DNA from: CAZIUL01 sp964542475 | GTDB taxonomy: Bacteria; Planctomycetota; B15-G4; CAYZWU01 | DNA length: 64,000 bases | Direction of reading: 5' to 3' | NCBI GenBank assembly: GCA_964542475.1 | Contig: CAZIUL010000013.1 | Location: forward strand, 1-64,000 | In this document: piece after piece, positions 27,889 through 37,066 of the stretch | How positions within the stretch are numbered: position 1 is the stretch's first letter | Layout of the letters: every line of letters starts with the position of its first letter | Notes under the pieces: generated by a model | Seen by the model: only the letters and a program-made list of their open reading frames with translations | The model's database searches: none | What the model was told of the DNA's origin: nothing | Program-made: the position numbers and the translations under genes

Positions 27889-30192
27889 TTAACCGCACTT
27901 GCTGTAACCACAACTGCATACGAGGCATCCTTCCTCTTTGCGCAACCGCGAGCCGCACTCCGGGCAATCATTCAAGGACAAGGATGAAGTGTCTTCTGAT
28001 GGCATATCCAAGACTTCCCGAATAGCCCTGGCGATGGCATCCGGGCAGGATAGCACATCTACATCCCCTCTGTTTTTCCTGGCCTGTGCTGCTGAGAGAC
28101 AGCGGATGCCGCTCAGCTGTTCGATGAGTTCCGCCGCATCCACGCCGGAGCGAAGGGCGGTGGAAACCACCCTGCATGTGGCTTCCGATTGGGAGGGGCA
28201 GCCACCCGCCTTCCCGAGGTTAGCGAAGACCTCGCAGAGGCCGACCTCGTCCTGGTTGACCGTCACAAAGAGGGTTCCACAGCCCATCCGGAACTTGAAG
28301 GTCTTTCCGAAAGTTACCCTTCCCCGCTTTCTGGGATGGCCGGAAATTATCGATGTTGGAGAATTGGACCGGAGCGGCTTTGAGAATGTCTGCCCCTGGC
28401 GGGAGCCATCACGGTATACAGTGATACCCTTGCAACCGAGGCTGAATGCCCAGCGGAAAGTCCTGTCCACAACATCCACAGCGGTTTCACCGGGCAGGTT
28501 GACCGTCTTGGACACGGCGTTATCGGTGAATTCCTGGAAGGCCGCCTGGATGCGGACATGCCAATCCGGGGTGACTTGGTGAGCGGTGACCAGTGTGTCG
28601 GCTATGCGTGAAGGGATAGACTTGATTTCTGAAGCAGGTGTGCCTTCGAGCAATGCTTCCCGGATTTCCTGGCTCAACCAGCCCTCGCATTTGCCGAGTT
28701 TTTCCAGGAGGGGATGGACCTGGATGAACTCCTCCCCCTCCAAGGCGCGGCGGCGGTAGGCGAGGCTGTAGATCGGTTCGATCCCGGCGCTGCATCCTGC
28801 CAGGATGCCGATGCTACCTGTGGGTGCGATGGTGTTACAGGAAGCGTTTCGCATCAGCCGATTGTGTTTGCTGTCCCAAGTGGAGCCGGTCCAGTTAGTA
28901 AAAATCCCACGATCTTTGGCAAGCTCCTCGCTGGCGTTATGTGCGGTTTCCTGGATGAACCTGCACAGCATGCCGGCGAATTCCACGGCTGACTCGCTAT
29001 CGTAACGGAGTCCCAGCTGGATCAAGGTATCGGCGAATCCCATCATCCCCAGGCCGATCTTCCTGTTTCCCTTCGTCACTTCCTCGATCCGGGGAGTGGG
29101 GTATTGACTGGCGTCAATGACGTTGTCGAGGAACCGTACTCCCCACTTCACACTACTGCCCAGGGCCTCCCAGTCGAGGTCCGTTCCATCCGGAACAACG
29201 AACTTGGAAACATCGATCGAGCCGAGACAGCAGGCCTCCCCGCCCAACAGATACTGTTCACCGCAGGGATTGGAGGCTTCGATCCGTCCCAGGGTCGGTG
29301 TGGGATTGTCCCTGTTCACCCGGTCGATAAAGCAGATCCCTGGTTCGCCCGTCGCGTGGGCATGGGAAACGATAATCTCCCAGACCTGGCGAACGGTATA
29401 ACAGGATCCATCGGTTTGGCCCACAGGAACAAGGTCCTGGAGTACATATTGGCCGATTTCCACGGACGGGGGTACATTGTATCTCCGCCCATCTCGAGGA
29501 TTGATGACAACGTGAGGGCTGTCGGGCTCTTTCTCCAGGGCCGTCATGAATGAATCGGGAACTTTGACCGAGATATTGAAGTTGGTGAACTCCCCGGGAT
29601 TTTTCTTGGCTGAGATGAAACTCAGAACATCGGGATGCTCGATGGACATCATCCCCATGTTTGCTCCCCTGCGGTGGGCCCCCTGTTGGATGGCGTTGGT
29701 GGCCTCGGCGAAGACCCGCCAGAAGCTGATCGGGCCGCTAGTCCGGCCTCTGCTGGTGGACACGTAATCCCCTGCTGGACGAAGACTGTCGAAGGCGAAT
29801 CCGGTTCCACCTCCCGCCTTCTGAACCAGGGCCGTCTGTTTTACCGTATCAAAGATCCCCTCGATGCTGTCGTCGATTCCCAGCACGAAGCAAGCGCTCA
29901 ATAAGCTGCCCGGGCGACCGGCGTTCATCAGGGTAGGGCTGTTCGGCAGGAACAGACTCCGTGCCATCATGCAGAAGAACCTGCGAGCGATTGTTTGAAT
30001 CCTGCTGGGAGACGCACCGAATCCGGCTTCCGGTGCTGCTATGGCCCTTGCCACCCGCATGAACATCTGGCGGGGATTTTCAATCACCCGACCCTGGCCG
30101 TCCTTTAAAAGATACCTTTTATGAAGGAGTTGACCGGGAAGGTTTGACCTTCCATTCCCCTGCTCCGATTTGTGCATTCCATGTTTCTTCAT
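27889..30192 (-). CDS. nrdJ: Adenosylcobalamin-dependent ribonucleotide reductase (class II)
   Basis: The enzyme reduces ribonucleotides to deoxyribonucleotides using B12 as radical source and needs no oxygen. The 767-residue protein has the reductase barrel with RPAGDYVSTSRGRTSGP, the NPCGEQ active-site loop (Cys, Glu), a first Cys in LLSACFVLG, and the N-x-AP-TGS segment NTIAPTGSIGILAG. A TSCPD-like domain follows (GGCPSQSEATCRV), and the tail has a zinc/redox Cys cluster (CPECG ... CSCGYSKCG) as in NrdJ. No N-terminal ATP-cone is present, so the usual dATP off-switch may be missing. It starts in a TAATG overlap with the primase gene, so both are coupled. Pairing with a primase suggests it feeds replication of the island. 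Confidence 0.92.
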   Translation of the reverse strand: MKKHGMHKSEQGNGRSNLPGQLLHKRYLLKDGQGRVIENPRQMFMRVARAIAAPEAGFGASPSRIQTIARRFFCMMARSLFLPNSPTLMNAGRPGSLLSACFVLGIDDSIEGIFDTVKQTALVQKAGGGTGFAFDSLRPAGDYVSTSRGRTSGPISFWRVFAEATNAIQQGAHRRGANMGMMSIEHPDVLSFISAKKNPGEFTNFNISVKVPDSFMTALEKEPDSPHVVINPRDGRRYNVPPSVEIGQYVLQDLVPVGQTDGSCYTVRQVWEIIVSHAHATGEPGICFIDRVNRDNPTPTLGRIEASNPCGEQYLLGGEACCLGSIDVSKFVVPDGTDLDWEALGSSVKWGVRFLDNVIDASQYPTPRIEEVTKGNRKIGLGMMGFADTLIQLGLRYDSESAVEFAGMLCRFIQETAHNASEELAKDRGIFTNWTGSTWDSKHNRLMRNASCNTIAPTGSIGILAGCSAGIEPIYSLAYRRRALEGEEFIQVHPLLEKLGKCEGWLSQEIREALLEGTPASEIKSIPSRIADTLVTAHQVTPDWHVRIQAAFQEFTDNAVSKTVNLPGETAVDVVDRTFRWAFSLGCKGITVYRDGSRQGQTFSKPLRSNSPTSIISGHPRKRGRVTFGKTFKFRMGCGTLFVTVNQDEVGLCEVFANLGKAGGCPSQSEATCRVVSTALRSGVDAAELIEQLSGIRCLSAAQARKNRGDVDVLSCPDAIARAIREVLDMPSEDTSSLSLNDCPECGSRLRKEEGCLVCSCGYSKCG

Positions 30193-31310
30193 TATGAATC
30201 TTTAGCTGGATTCCCAGGACGAACCGTATCTTTATGAAACCTATTATTCGGCTGTTTTCCAGGAACCGATCGGGGCCGATGCGATACATGTACCGGGCAC
30301 CCGGTATGGCAAAATATAGAGACGACCGGATCACTGCAGCCGCATGCCCGATAGTTCTTGGTGTAGGCGCATCGGGTTTGGTGAACGATCTCTTGCTCGG
30401 TTATGATCCGCTTCTCAACGTTCGGCTGGTTTTTCGTGGCCCAGGCCGCAAGCGCGGCAACGGTGATGTCCTCCGGGAGGCCTGTTTTTTTGAGCTGTAC
30501 AGCAAGCCGAAAACAGGCGACCCTCTGGTAATCCGTTACGCCCTCGACGAGCATCCTCTGGGCACAGGGAGGGAGACCGAAAGAGGAATATGTTCCGAGC
30601 GGTTTAGGTTGGTGTTTTGGGTGAAGAGGATTTTTGACGGTTCGGTGGAGATCGTTGATTTCGATGATCTCCTCCAGTAGCGACTCGGGAATTCTCCCGA
30701 CGTTTTCCAGCAGTTCCCACTGGTCTCGATATGGATGGATGGGGTTCGTCTCATCCAAGAATACGGTTTTACCCTTAGGCACCAGGGCGCCGAACAAAGG
30801 AGCATTGATAAAATTCCCGTATTGTACATCGGTTTCAAGGCGGTCCTGTTTGGGAAAGATCTCCGTATCAGGTTTTCCGATCTCTTCCAGGATGCACTGC
30901 GTCACCAGCCGCGCCTTTTCAGCCAAGACTCCATTCCGCTCAAAGAACATCCAGACATGGAAGCCCTTGGATTTGCTGGATTCAATGTACGTGGCGATCC
31001 CGTAGTTTTTTGCTGCAGCCAGGAACTCCATGGGAGGAGTCAGATCACCCTCATCGAAATCCACGGCAAGAGCCTTTACCCTGTCTTTAACAAGAAGGTA
31101 TACCCCGTAAGGTTTCTTTCCCGTGAGATGACGGATGAAGACTTGGTCGATGACTAGCTCCTTGACCTGGTAAGCACGGCCCGTCCGGGGATTATAGGTC
31201 CCGTAGACCTTGTTGAGACCGGTAAAACAAGATCGAAAGATTTCGAGCTTGTCCTGTCTTGTTCTCTGTTTCTGCGTGTCGGCCATGATTTTTGTAAGTA
31301 TCCGAATCAC
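30192..31310 (-). CDS. Archaeo-eukaryotic-type primase-like protein
   Basis: The 372-residue product resembles the AEP primase domain found in mobile elements and TOTE-type conflict systems: a LAVDFDEGD metal-binding Asp motif (about 88-96), SKSKGFHVWMFFE with the His of the catalytic core, and a downstream EIFPKQD...NFINAPLFG segment. A helical PriCT-like region (about 255-310) follows, and the C-terminus has a Cys cluster (ACGCSDP, FCHTGCP) that could bind zinc or an iron-sulphur cluster as in primase large subunits. GTG at 31310 is taken as the start; ATG at 31286 is an alternative and neither has a strong ribosome site. The stop overlaps the reductase start (TAATG). It likely primes replication of the island. 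Confidence 0.8.
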   Translation of the reverse strand: MIRILTKIMADTQKQRTRQDKLEIFRSCFTGLNKVYGTYNPRTGRAYQVKELVIDQVFIRHLTGKKPYGVYLLVKDRVKALAVDFDEGDLTPPMEFLAAAKNYGIATYIESSKSKGFHVWMFFERNGVLAEKARLVTQCILEEIGKPDTEIFPKQDRLETDVQYGNFINAPLFGALVPKGKTVFLDETNPIHPYRDQWELLENVGRIPESLLEEIIEINDLHRTVKNPLHPKHQPKPLGTYSSFGLPPCAQRMLVEGVTDYQRVACFRLAVQLKKTGLPEDITVAALAAWATKNQPNVEKRIITEQEIVHQTRCAYTKNYRACGCSDPVVSIFCHTGCPVHVSHRPRSVPGKQPNNRFHKDTVRPGNPAKDS

Positions 31311-31668
31311 ATCTTCTGCTGATAAGGGAAGCTGTTTTGCGCTGGTTTCTATTGATATGTGCGGAAGAACAATGTTTCGGATTTCAGCAGGTGTGTCTTG
31401 CTGAGTGAATGGATCTATATAGGTTGATTGTGAATGTCCCTGATGAGCATGAAAAGCTCAACAATACGGTCAGCCCATCGACCGGGGTAGGATTGGCCTA
31501 TCTCGGGCGGCAACAATTCTCGATTCTGCTCTATAAGCAGTTCTGCAATGGAGTGTCTCAGGCGTCAGTCGGCTGGGTCGATATGGAAAGATATTACCCA
31601 AGGGGCGCAAGTTTCTCTCTGTTCACATGGATTTGAGTCCACCAACCAAAGATCCTGAAAATAGGGAA
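31311..31668. other. Intergenic region upstream of primase gene
   Basis: It contains the shared bipartite motif and otherwise no convincing gene. The frame at 31409-31636 has no ribosome site or recognisable motif. A promoter for the primase-reductase operon is expected here, along with the 3' end of the large repeat-protein gene. Confidence 0.5.
31356..31392 (-). promoter_or_regulatory. Shared bipartite motif upstream of the primase-reductase operon
   Basis: On the plus strand it reads TATGTGCGGAAGA, 12 bases, ATTTCAGCAGGT, matching 27814-27852 in all but one base of the two blocks. It lies 46 bases before the GTG start of the primase gene. Confidence 0.6.
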
Positions 31669-34317
31669 TTACTGACTTTGCTGGCCGCTGGTCCTTTTCG
31701 ATAATTGAAACATAACTAACTGGAAGGTATGACTCTTGTACTGATCGGATAGCAGGATTCTGTTTTCCGTTTCGGCGAGCAAGTCTTCGGAACTCATACC
31801 AGGTTGATATATCCTCTTGAAGAAGTCATACATCGATTTCGCGAGTATTGGATTCTTAGAAAACATGTTTCTCACGCAGTGGTAACCGATCTCTTTACAA
31901 AGATCTGCACCGACGATCACGTACACTTCTTTTCTGTAAGATTCATTCAATATTCTATTACCGTTTACCCTGATGAAATCCGCCTCTACAATACGATTTG
32001 TGCTGGATAAGATTTCTGAAATAACACTTTTAATGGCTTGGACATCGAGATGTTCGTAGAGCTTTTCTTTGGTAGTGTAGGAGCTTGCGCCGACCCGGAC
32101 AATGTGCTCCTCATGCTTCAGATTGGCCAGACACATGCGAATACTGTTGATGGCACCAATCTTCCGATCATACAGCTCCTCTACAGTAATGTAACCTTTG
32201 GACGAGATAACGGCGTCAAGTATTCTATCGCGCAGTAAAATAGAACGCGCACACACTTCCCTTCTTAGAATATCACGCCGGCTTGAACCATCAAAGTGAT
32301 CCGGAAAAAACTCCTGAACAGTCTGTCGAAACTCGAAGTAAGAGACTTGATCGTCAAGATTCAATTCGTCAAAGAGTTTCTTAAGTGAAACCTCGTTCTC
32401 ATTCATGTTTTTTATATAATCTTCCACGCTCTCAGCGAGGCTGAGGGCGATATCATCGCTGAAGTCATGATATCGACAATGGCAGAAAGCTCCGAAATTT
32501 ATTTTGACGATGGAATCGTTCATCCTGAAGTGTCGACGCGCACCATCATAATCCGAGGATAGCGGCTTTTGAGTTATTCCCAGCTTGTTGACCAAGCGGA
32601 CAATGTCCTCCCAATGAAGCCCTCTGGATTCAGAGAGCAGTACATTGGCCACAGCAGCCTTGGGGTGGACTATAGCCCAGTCTATACAACCATCATCGAT
32701 ATGAATTAATGATTCCTCTACAGCCTTTTTCATCAAGTGATTGAACACAGCCTCTGAAAGCCCTTGTTCTTCGGTTAGTATCTTCTTGAAATGTGCCACG
32801 GAAAGGGGAAAAGGATATTCGCAGAATACCCTGCTAAGATATTTACTGATTTCCCTTGTGCTGCATGATTGTGCATTCAAGAGTTCGTTGTTCTCGAACT
32901 CGAACAATATCTCCAACAGGTTATAGAAATCGATGCCATTGAAGTACTTGTATACATCTTGTAATTGGATTTTGAAATCCAGACCGATTTTATCCTGTAA
33001 GAAGTGCCTGTAGGAGTCTTTGGAATGGCTGAAAAATATCTGAGACTTCTTTACGAAATCGGCAAAAATCTGGGAGACCCTGCTTTCCGTCAAATCCAGC
33101 TCTTTACCCAGTTTGGAAAGCGTCTTCTGCTTGCAAAAAAGTCTCAGCCTGGATAATACAATCTTACGATGACCGGGATCATCCATCTGTTCAATATGTT
33201 TTATGATGTTTAGGATATCGTCCTGGATGGACGCAAAACAAATGTCTCGACCGCCTTCCCTCGATAGCGATGCGTCTTTCCATATTCGTCTTTTCAGCTC
33301 TCTCAATCGCTTGATGGAGGTCTCTCCAACACCCCCTTCTTCACTTAACGTGGATTCGTCAACCTTGAACAAATCAGCAACATGGTGAACCGGAAACCCC
33401 AATTTATCCAGTTTCCTCAGCGTCGAGATCATCCCTTTGCTGAGATTAGCAGTGATGATTTCTCTTTTCATGAACGCCGCATACTGAACACCATCGATAT
33501 GATCCAGATCAATAGTCAAATCTGGGTCGGTCAAAATTCGATGCTTCAAATCCTTTAGATAACAATGGTAGTTGACACCGACGCCGAATCGTTTCAGGAA
33601 GTCCAGGTCATCTACGGCGAATATATCTTCTACCGTTGTATGCGAGATATCTAGGCTTTTCAACTTGTAGATGGTTTTAATGTCCGTGCTCTTTAGATTT
33701 CTCCAATCAAGTATGAAGTTCTTAATCTCTTGGAGGTTTCTAAACGGCGATTTATATTCTTTCAATTCAACTGGCGATCTCTGCTGCATGAGTAACTTTC
33801 TTTTGAGATCTCTCAGAAGTTCACAGTACCGTGATCGAATAGAAGGCTTGCGAATGAATTCAAAATCATCGATATTAAACACATCTTCTGCAGTGACGGC
33901 AGGTAAATTCAGCTTCTCCAACTTGTCCATCAGCTTCAGATCGTCTTTGGTGAGATCCACATTATCCATCCGAAGATGGGCGATTGCATCGGTCGTCCTT
34001 AGATCGTTCACGACCTTTACACAGAAGCTTTCAGTGATGAAAGCCCCGAGTGTCAGTAACAGCTTTCTTTTGACTCGGCCGACAATGAGATCCCTGTCAT
34101 GGACACTTCTTGCGAGCTCGCGCATGTCGAGAAAAGTATTCAGGACGTATCCTTCATCTCGAAGAACGTTGATCTTTTCTAAAGTATCGATGGGAAAGTA
34201 AAAACCATTCAGGCGAAGCGGGTCTATTGAAAGCGGTGCCAGATCATGATCCATGAGGTCCACAAGCCCATCTTCGCATCGCTTTACCTTCGTGCTCAAG
34301 TAATCGGATTCGTTCAT
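31669..34317 (-). CDS. Large protein with four alpha-CTD-like repeats and a sigma region-4-like HTH
   Basis: The 882-residue protein matches no family I recognise. Four internal repeats of about 50 residues lie at about 43-92, 128-178, 215-265 and 298-348. Each runs as a helix with K-L-x-x-L, a V-E-D-I-F-x-V-D-D turn, then a G-V-G-x-x-x-x-x-x-L-K-x-L-K hairpin, which is the pattern of the DNA-binding RNA polymerase alpha C-terminal domain. At about 385-430 there is a sigma-70 region-4-like helix-turn-helix (LSKLGKELDLTESRVSQIF). The last 450 residues are helical, with further winged-helix-like stretches near 690-760. It begins six bases after the stop of the helicase-nuclease gene, so the two are coupled. 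It could recognise DNA or RNA polymerase for its partner; that is inference. Confidence 0.6.
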   Translation of the reverse strand: MNESDYLSTKVKRCEDGLVDLMDHDLAPLSIDPLRLNGFYFPIDTLEKINVLRDEGYVLNTFLDMRELARSVHDRDLIVGRVKRKLLLTLGAFITESFCVKVVNDLRTTDAIAHLRMDNVDLTKDDLKLMDKLEKLNLPAVTAEDVFNIDDFEFIRKPSIRSRYCELLRDLKRKLLMQQRSPVELKEYKSPFRNLQEIKNFILDWRNLKSTDIKTIYKLKSLDISHTTVEDIFAVDDLDFLKRFGVGVNYHCYLKDLKHRILTDPDLTIDLDHIDGVQYAAFMKREIITANLSKGMISTLRKLDKLGFPVHHVADLFKVDESTLSEEGGVGETSIKRLRELKRRIWKDASLSREGGRDICFASIQDDILNIIKHIEQMDDPGHRKIVLSRLRLFCKQKTLSKLGKELDLTESRVSQIFADFVKKSQIFFSHSKDSYRHFLQDKIGLDFKIQLQDVYKYFNGIDFYNLLEILFEFENNELLNAQSCSTREISKYLSRVFCEYPFPLSVAHFKKILTEEQGLSEAVFNHLMKKAVEESLIHIDDGCIDWAIVHPKAAVANVLLSESRGLHWEDIVRLVNKLGITQKPLSSDYDGARRHFRMNDSIVKINFGAFCHCRYHDFSDDIALSLAESVEDYIKNMNENEVSLKKLFDELNLDDQVSYFEFRQTVQEFFPDHFDGSSRRDILRREVCARSILLRDRILDAVISSKGYITVEELYDRKIGAINSIRMCLANLKHEEHIVRVGASSYTTKEKLYEHLDVQAIKSVISEILSSTNRIVEADFIRVNGNRILNESYRKEVYVIVGADLCKEIGYHCVRNMFSKNPILAKSMYDFFKRIYQPGMSSEDLLAETENRILLSDQYKSHTFQLVMFQLSKRTSGQQSQ

Positions 34318-34323
34318 TCGGCA

Positions 34324-36540
34324 TTATCCCGGTACGCGTTCGCTCATGCAGAACTGTAGAAAATCCAGCTCAGAATCGAACTTATTGGTTATTTTATCTC
34401 TGACTTTCTCTGGAAGGCCGGCAAGATCCTCGAAGGAACTGACTTTTCCGATATAGTTGTCAAGCTCGATAATCTCATCATCATTCTCTTGGTTTTTGAC
34501 CTGATGCAACATCTCTTTTTCCACGGGCTTTAAATTATCTGAATTACCCAGTATTGCTTTGAGATCGGCCGCGATCACCTCTGGGCAGCTATGAAGACAA
34601 GTGGAATCAAGAGCAAGGGTTTCGCAGCTTATTGCCACCCCGTTTCGTTCATAAAAATCATGGACGATGGTGTTATATTTTACCTTGATGCGGGATAGGA
34701 ACTCCTCGTCCACAAGATCCGCCGCCTTTACATATCGGTAGTACGACTGGAAGAGATTCTGAATCTGATCCCCTGATATTTCAGGGATACACGAAACGAA
34801 GTCCTCGAGGGTGGGAACAAATTCGTTCTCCTCGTGAAACTTCCTCAAGACGCAGATAGCCTTTGTTCTGTCCGCCAGGCAAAACCGCTGCTTCTTCAAG
34901 AGCTCGAATACTTTTGCCGCATTGCGTGAAAATTGTACTTTCATGCATTGGTCATGAACGATTTGGTGTCGTCGGTTTCCAGGTTCTTCTAGATCAACCA
35001 TGTTCTCATCATCCATTGCCGAAGTATCCAATACATGTTTCAGGAACTGCCTCGTCTGGTCGATAGTCTGGATGCTTCCGATGAAATCTAAGACATGAAG
35101 GACCTTCTTACCGGAAGTCCTTCTCAATCCTCTACCGAGCTGCTGATGCCAGATGATTGGGGAATGCGTGGAACGAAGGAACACCAGGACGTTTATCTCC
35201 GGAATGTCGATCCCCTCGTTGAAGAGATCGACCACAAGTATGTATTTGTAGAGTCCCTCTTGGAAAGCCAAAATCTCATGCGTTCGTTCTGCCTTACCCA
35301 TCTTGCTATGTACGAACGTTGCGGTCCCAATGGGTAGAAATTGCATGAAATGATTCAAATGGGCGATACTCTTGCAGTAGATCACGACTTTAGGGTATTC
35401 AAGGTCTGATTTCTGGATATAACTTTCGATTTCACGAACGATCTCCTCGTCCTTCTTGTGGAGAAACAACCACTTGTCGATGTCTATTTTCGAAGCACCG
35501 CTGTTTATCTTCGCAAGCTCGCCATCGTCGATGTCATCGATCAGAACGTTGTAGATGGGAAAGGCCAGTTTCCGATTCTTGATGGCCCATATGAGATCGT
35601 ACCGTCCAACATGCCCGTTGTGTCCTCCGAAGTAATCGACAACAATATTCTTACTGTCCATCCTGTAGGGCGTTGCGGTCAACCCTATGCGTACCCGCGG
35701 TTCAAAATACTTGACCACATAATCATAGGTGTTAGCGGCAGTGTGGTGCGCCTCGTCAACCAGGACGATGTCGAACCGTTTCGGGTCCATCTCGCGGACA
35801 TGCTTGTGGAGCGTCTGGAAGGTCGAAAACAGGAAATGCGTATCCGCGGGAATGCCCCCGCCCTCGCTGAGCCCATAAGTCACACCTAGCTTGAATATGT
35901 TTCTATAGGTTCGCTTGGCCTGTTTGAGCAGTTCAATCTGATGTGCAAGAAAAAGAATTCTCGGTTCATCGATGCCCAGCGCCTTGAAAATCTCTTTGCA
36001 AAGAAACGCCGATGTCAGCGTCTTCCCCAGCCCGGTGGCCATCTCAATGATGAAATTTCTGTGGTTATCCTGCACCTTGAAAACGATTTCATCCACAATG
36101 GCACGCTGGTAGGTTCGAAGATAATATTCTCTGCCCAGGTTGTTCCTGCTGCCCAGCCACAGTGAACTCAGCTCTTCCCGGTCCACCAGATCGATGCCCA
36201 GCATGTCGGCTCTTTTCCGAACCTCGGAGGTGAAGTTGGAATTAGTCACGAGCACCTTGTGTTTGATGCGGTAAAGCTCGGCGCCGGTGTTGAGCTGATT
36301 GAGCGCGGAAACATCGACTGGCGACCCACTCCGTTGCTTCACTTCGAAGGCGAAACGGACCCCGTTTTTTCTGCCGATGATGTCAATCCCACCATCCCCA
36401 TGCTTGAAGTCATGGTTGAGCTCCGTTATCTTAAGATCGGTCCAGCCTGAAGCCTCCAGCACTTCCTTGACGAAGAACTCGAATTCTTCCGAAGATAAGG
36501 CATCTACATCACTAAAGTTTTGTATCAAAAGGGATTTCAA
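34324..36540 (-). CDS. Mrr-like nuclease fused to a superfamily 2 helicase
   Basis: This 738-residue protein begins with a restriction-endonuclease-like domain (about 12-130): GDGGIDIIG and FAFEVKQ form the D...ExK nuclease signature of the Mrr family. The SF2 helicase core follows (about 140-500) with MATGLGKT (motif I), VDEAHH (motif II), LTATPYR (motif III) and QLGRGLRR (motif VI). The last 230 residues are helical and unassigned. This build is typical of type I/III-like restriction or standalone anti-phage nucleases. There is no methyltransferase next to it, so self-protection must work differently. It is the first gene of the two-gene cassette with the alpha-CTD-repeat protein. Confidence 0.85.
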   Translation of the reverse strand: MKSLLIQNFSDVDALSSEEFEFFVKEVLEASGWTDLKITELNHDFKHGDGGIDIIGRKNGVRFAFEVKQRSGSPVDVSALNQLNTGAELYRIKHKVLVTNSNFTSEVRKRADMLGIDLVDREELSSLWLGSRNNLGREYYLRTYQRAIVDEIVFKVQDNHRNFIIEMATGLGKTLTSAFLCKEIFKALGIDEPRILFLAHQIELLKQAKRTYRNIFKLGVTYGLSEGGGIPADTHFLFSTFQTLHKHVREMDPKRFDIVLVDEAHHTAANTYDYVVKYFEPRVRIGLTATPYRMDSKNIVVDYFGGHNGHVGRYDLIWAIKNRKLAFPIYNVLIDDIDDGELAKINSGASKIDIDKWLFLHKKDEEIVREIESYIQKSDLEYPKVVIYCKSIAHLNHFMQFLPIGTATFVHSKMGKAERTHEILAFQEGLYKYILVVDLFNEGIDIPEINVLVFLRSTHSPIIWHQQLGRGLRRTSGKKVLHVLDFIGSIQTIDQTRQFLKHVLDTSAMDDENMVDLEEPGNRRHQIVHDQCMKVQFSRNAAKVFELLKKQRFCLADRTKAICVLRKFHEENEFVPTLEDFVSCIPEISGDQIQNLFQSYYRYVKAADLVDEEFLSRIKVKYNTIVHDFYERNGVAISCETLALDSTCLHSCPEVIAADLKAILGNSDNLKPVEKEMLHQVKNQENDDEIIELDNYIGKVSSFEDLAGLPEKVRDKITNKFDSELDFLQFCMSERVPG

Positions 36541-37066
36541 TTAGCCTTCTCCCAATGCCGCCACAGAAACCAACAATATATCGGAAATTGTTTATAAATA
36601 CTTGACCGGCCCGATTGAGGGTTACAAGAGCAGTCCAACCCGTGATATATGATTTTGTAAGATTTAATTGACTAGCCAGATGATGCGCCTTACCTGGAGG
36701 GGGTTGCTTGGTTGCTCGAATAGTCGGTTCAGACCTGCAAGGGGGGTGAAGTGGTCCAACGACTTAATTTGGCCGTATCGAGCAGATCTGCAACGATGGA
36801 AAGCCTTGCTTGATATAAATTCAGCTAGAGAGATGATCTGACTCTAAGGTCTACAAAGAATATTTCACCAGGCAATCTCACTGGACCAATGCACGAAGCA
36901 TCAACCATTTCAGCATACCAATGGAATTTTGGTACAAAGGGATTTATTTGCCCTATCCAATGCGGCGACTCCACCGATGTTTTCGGTTGTTTTGAGCAGC
37001 CTCGTCCCTATTATGGAGGACGCTGTTGGGTGCGGAAGTCCAGCTAGTGTGCGACGGAGATGCACA
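36541..37066. other. Divergent intergenic region inside the island
   Basis: It lies between the helicase-nuclease and SGNH genes. It holds GGTGAAGTGGTCCA at 36745-36758, the inverted partner of a 14-bp repeat at 38657-38670, and TGGTCCAACGACTT at 36752-36765, related to motifs at 38174 and 41555. No gene is evident apart from an upstream extension of the SGNH frame. Confidence 0.5.
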
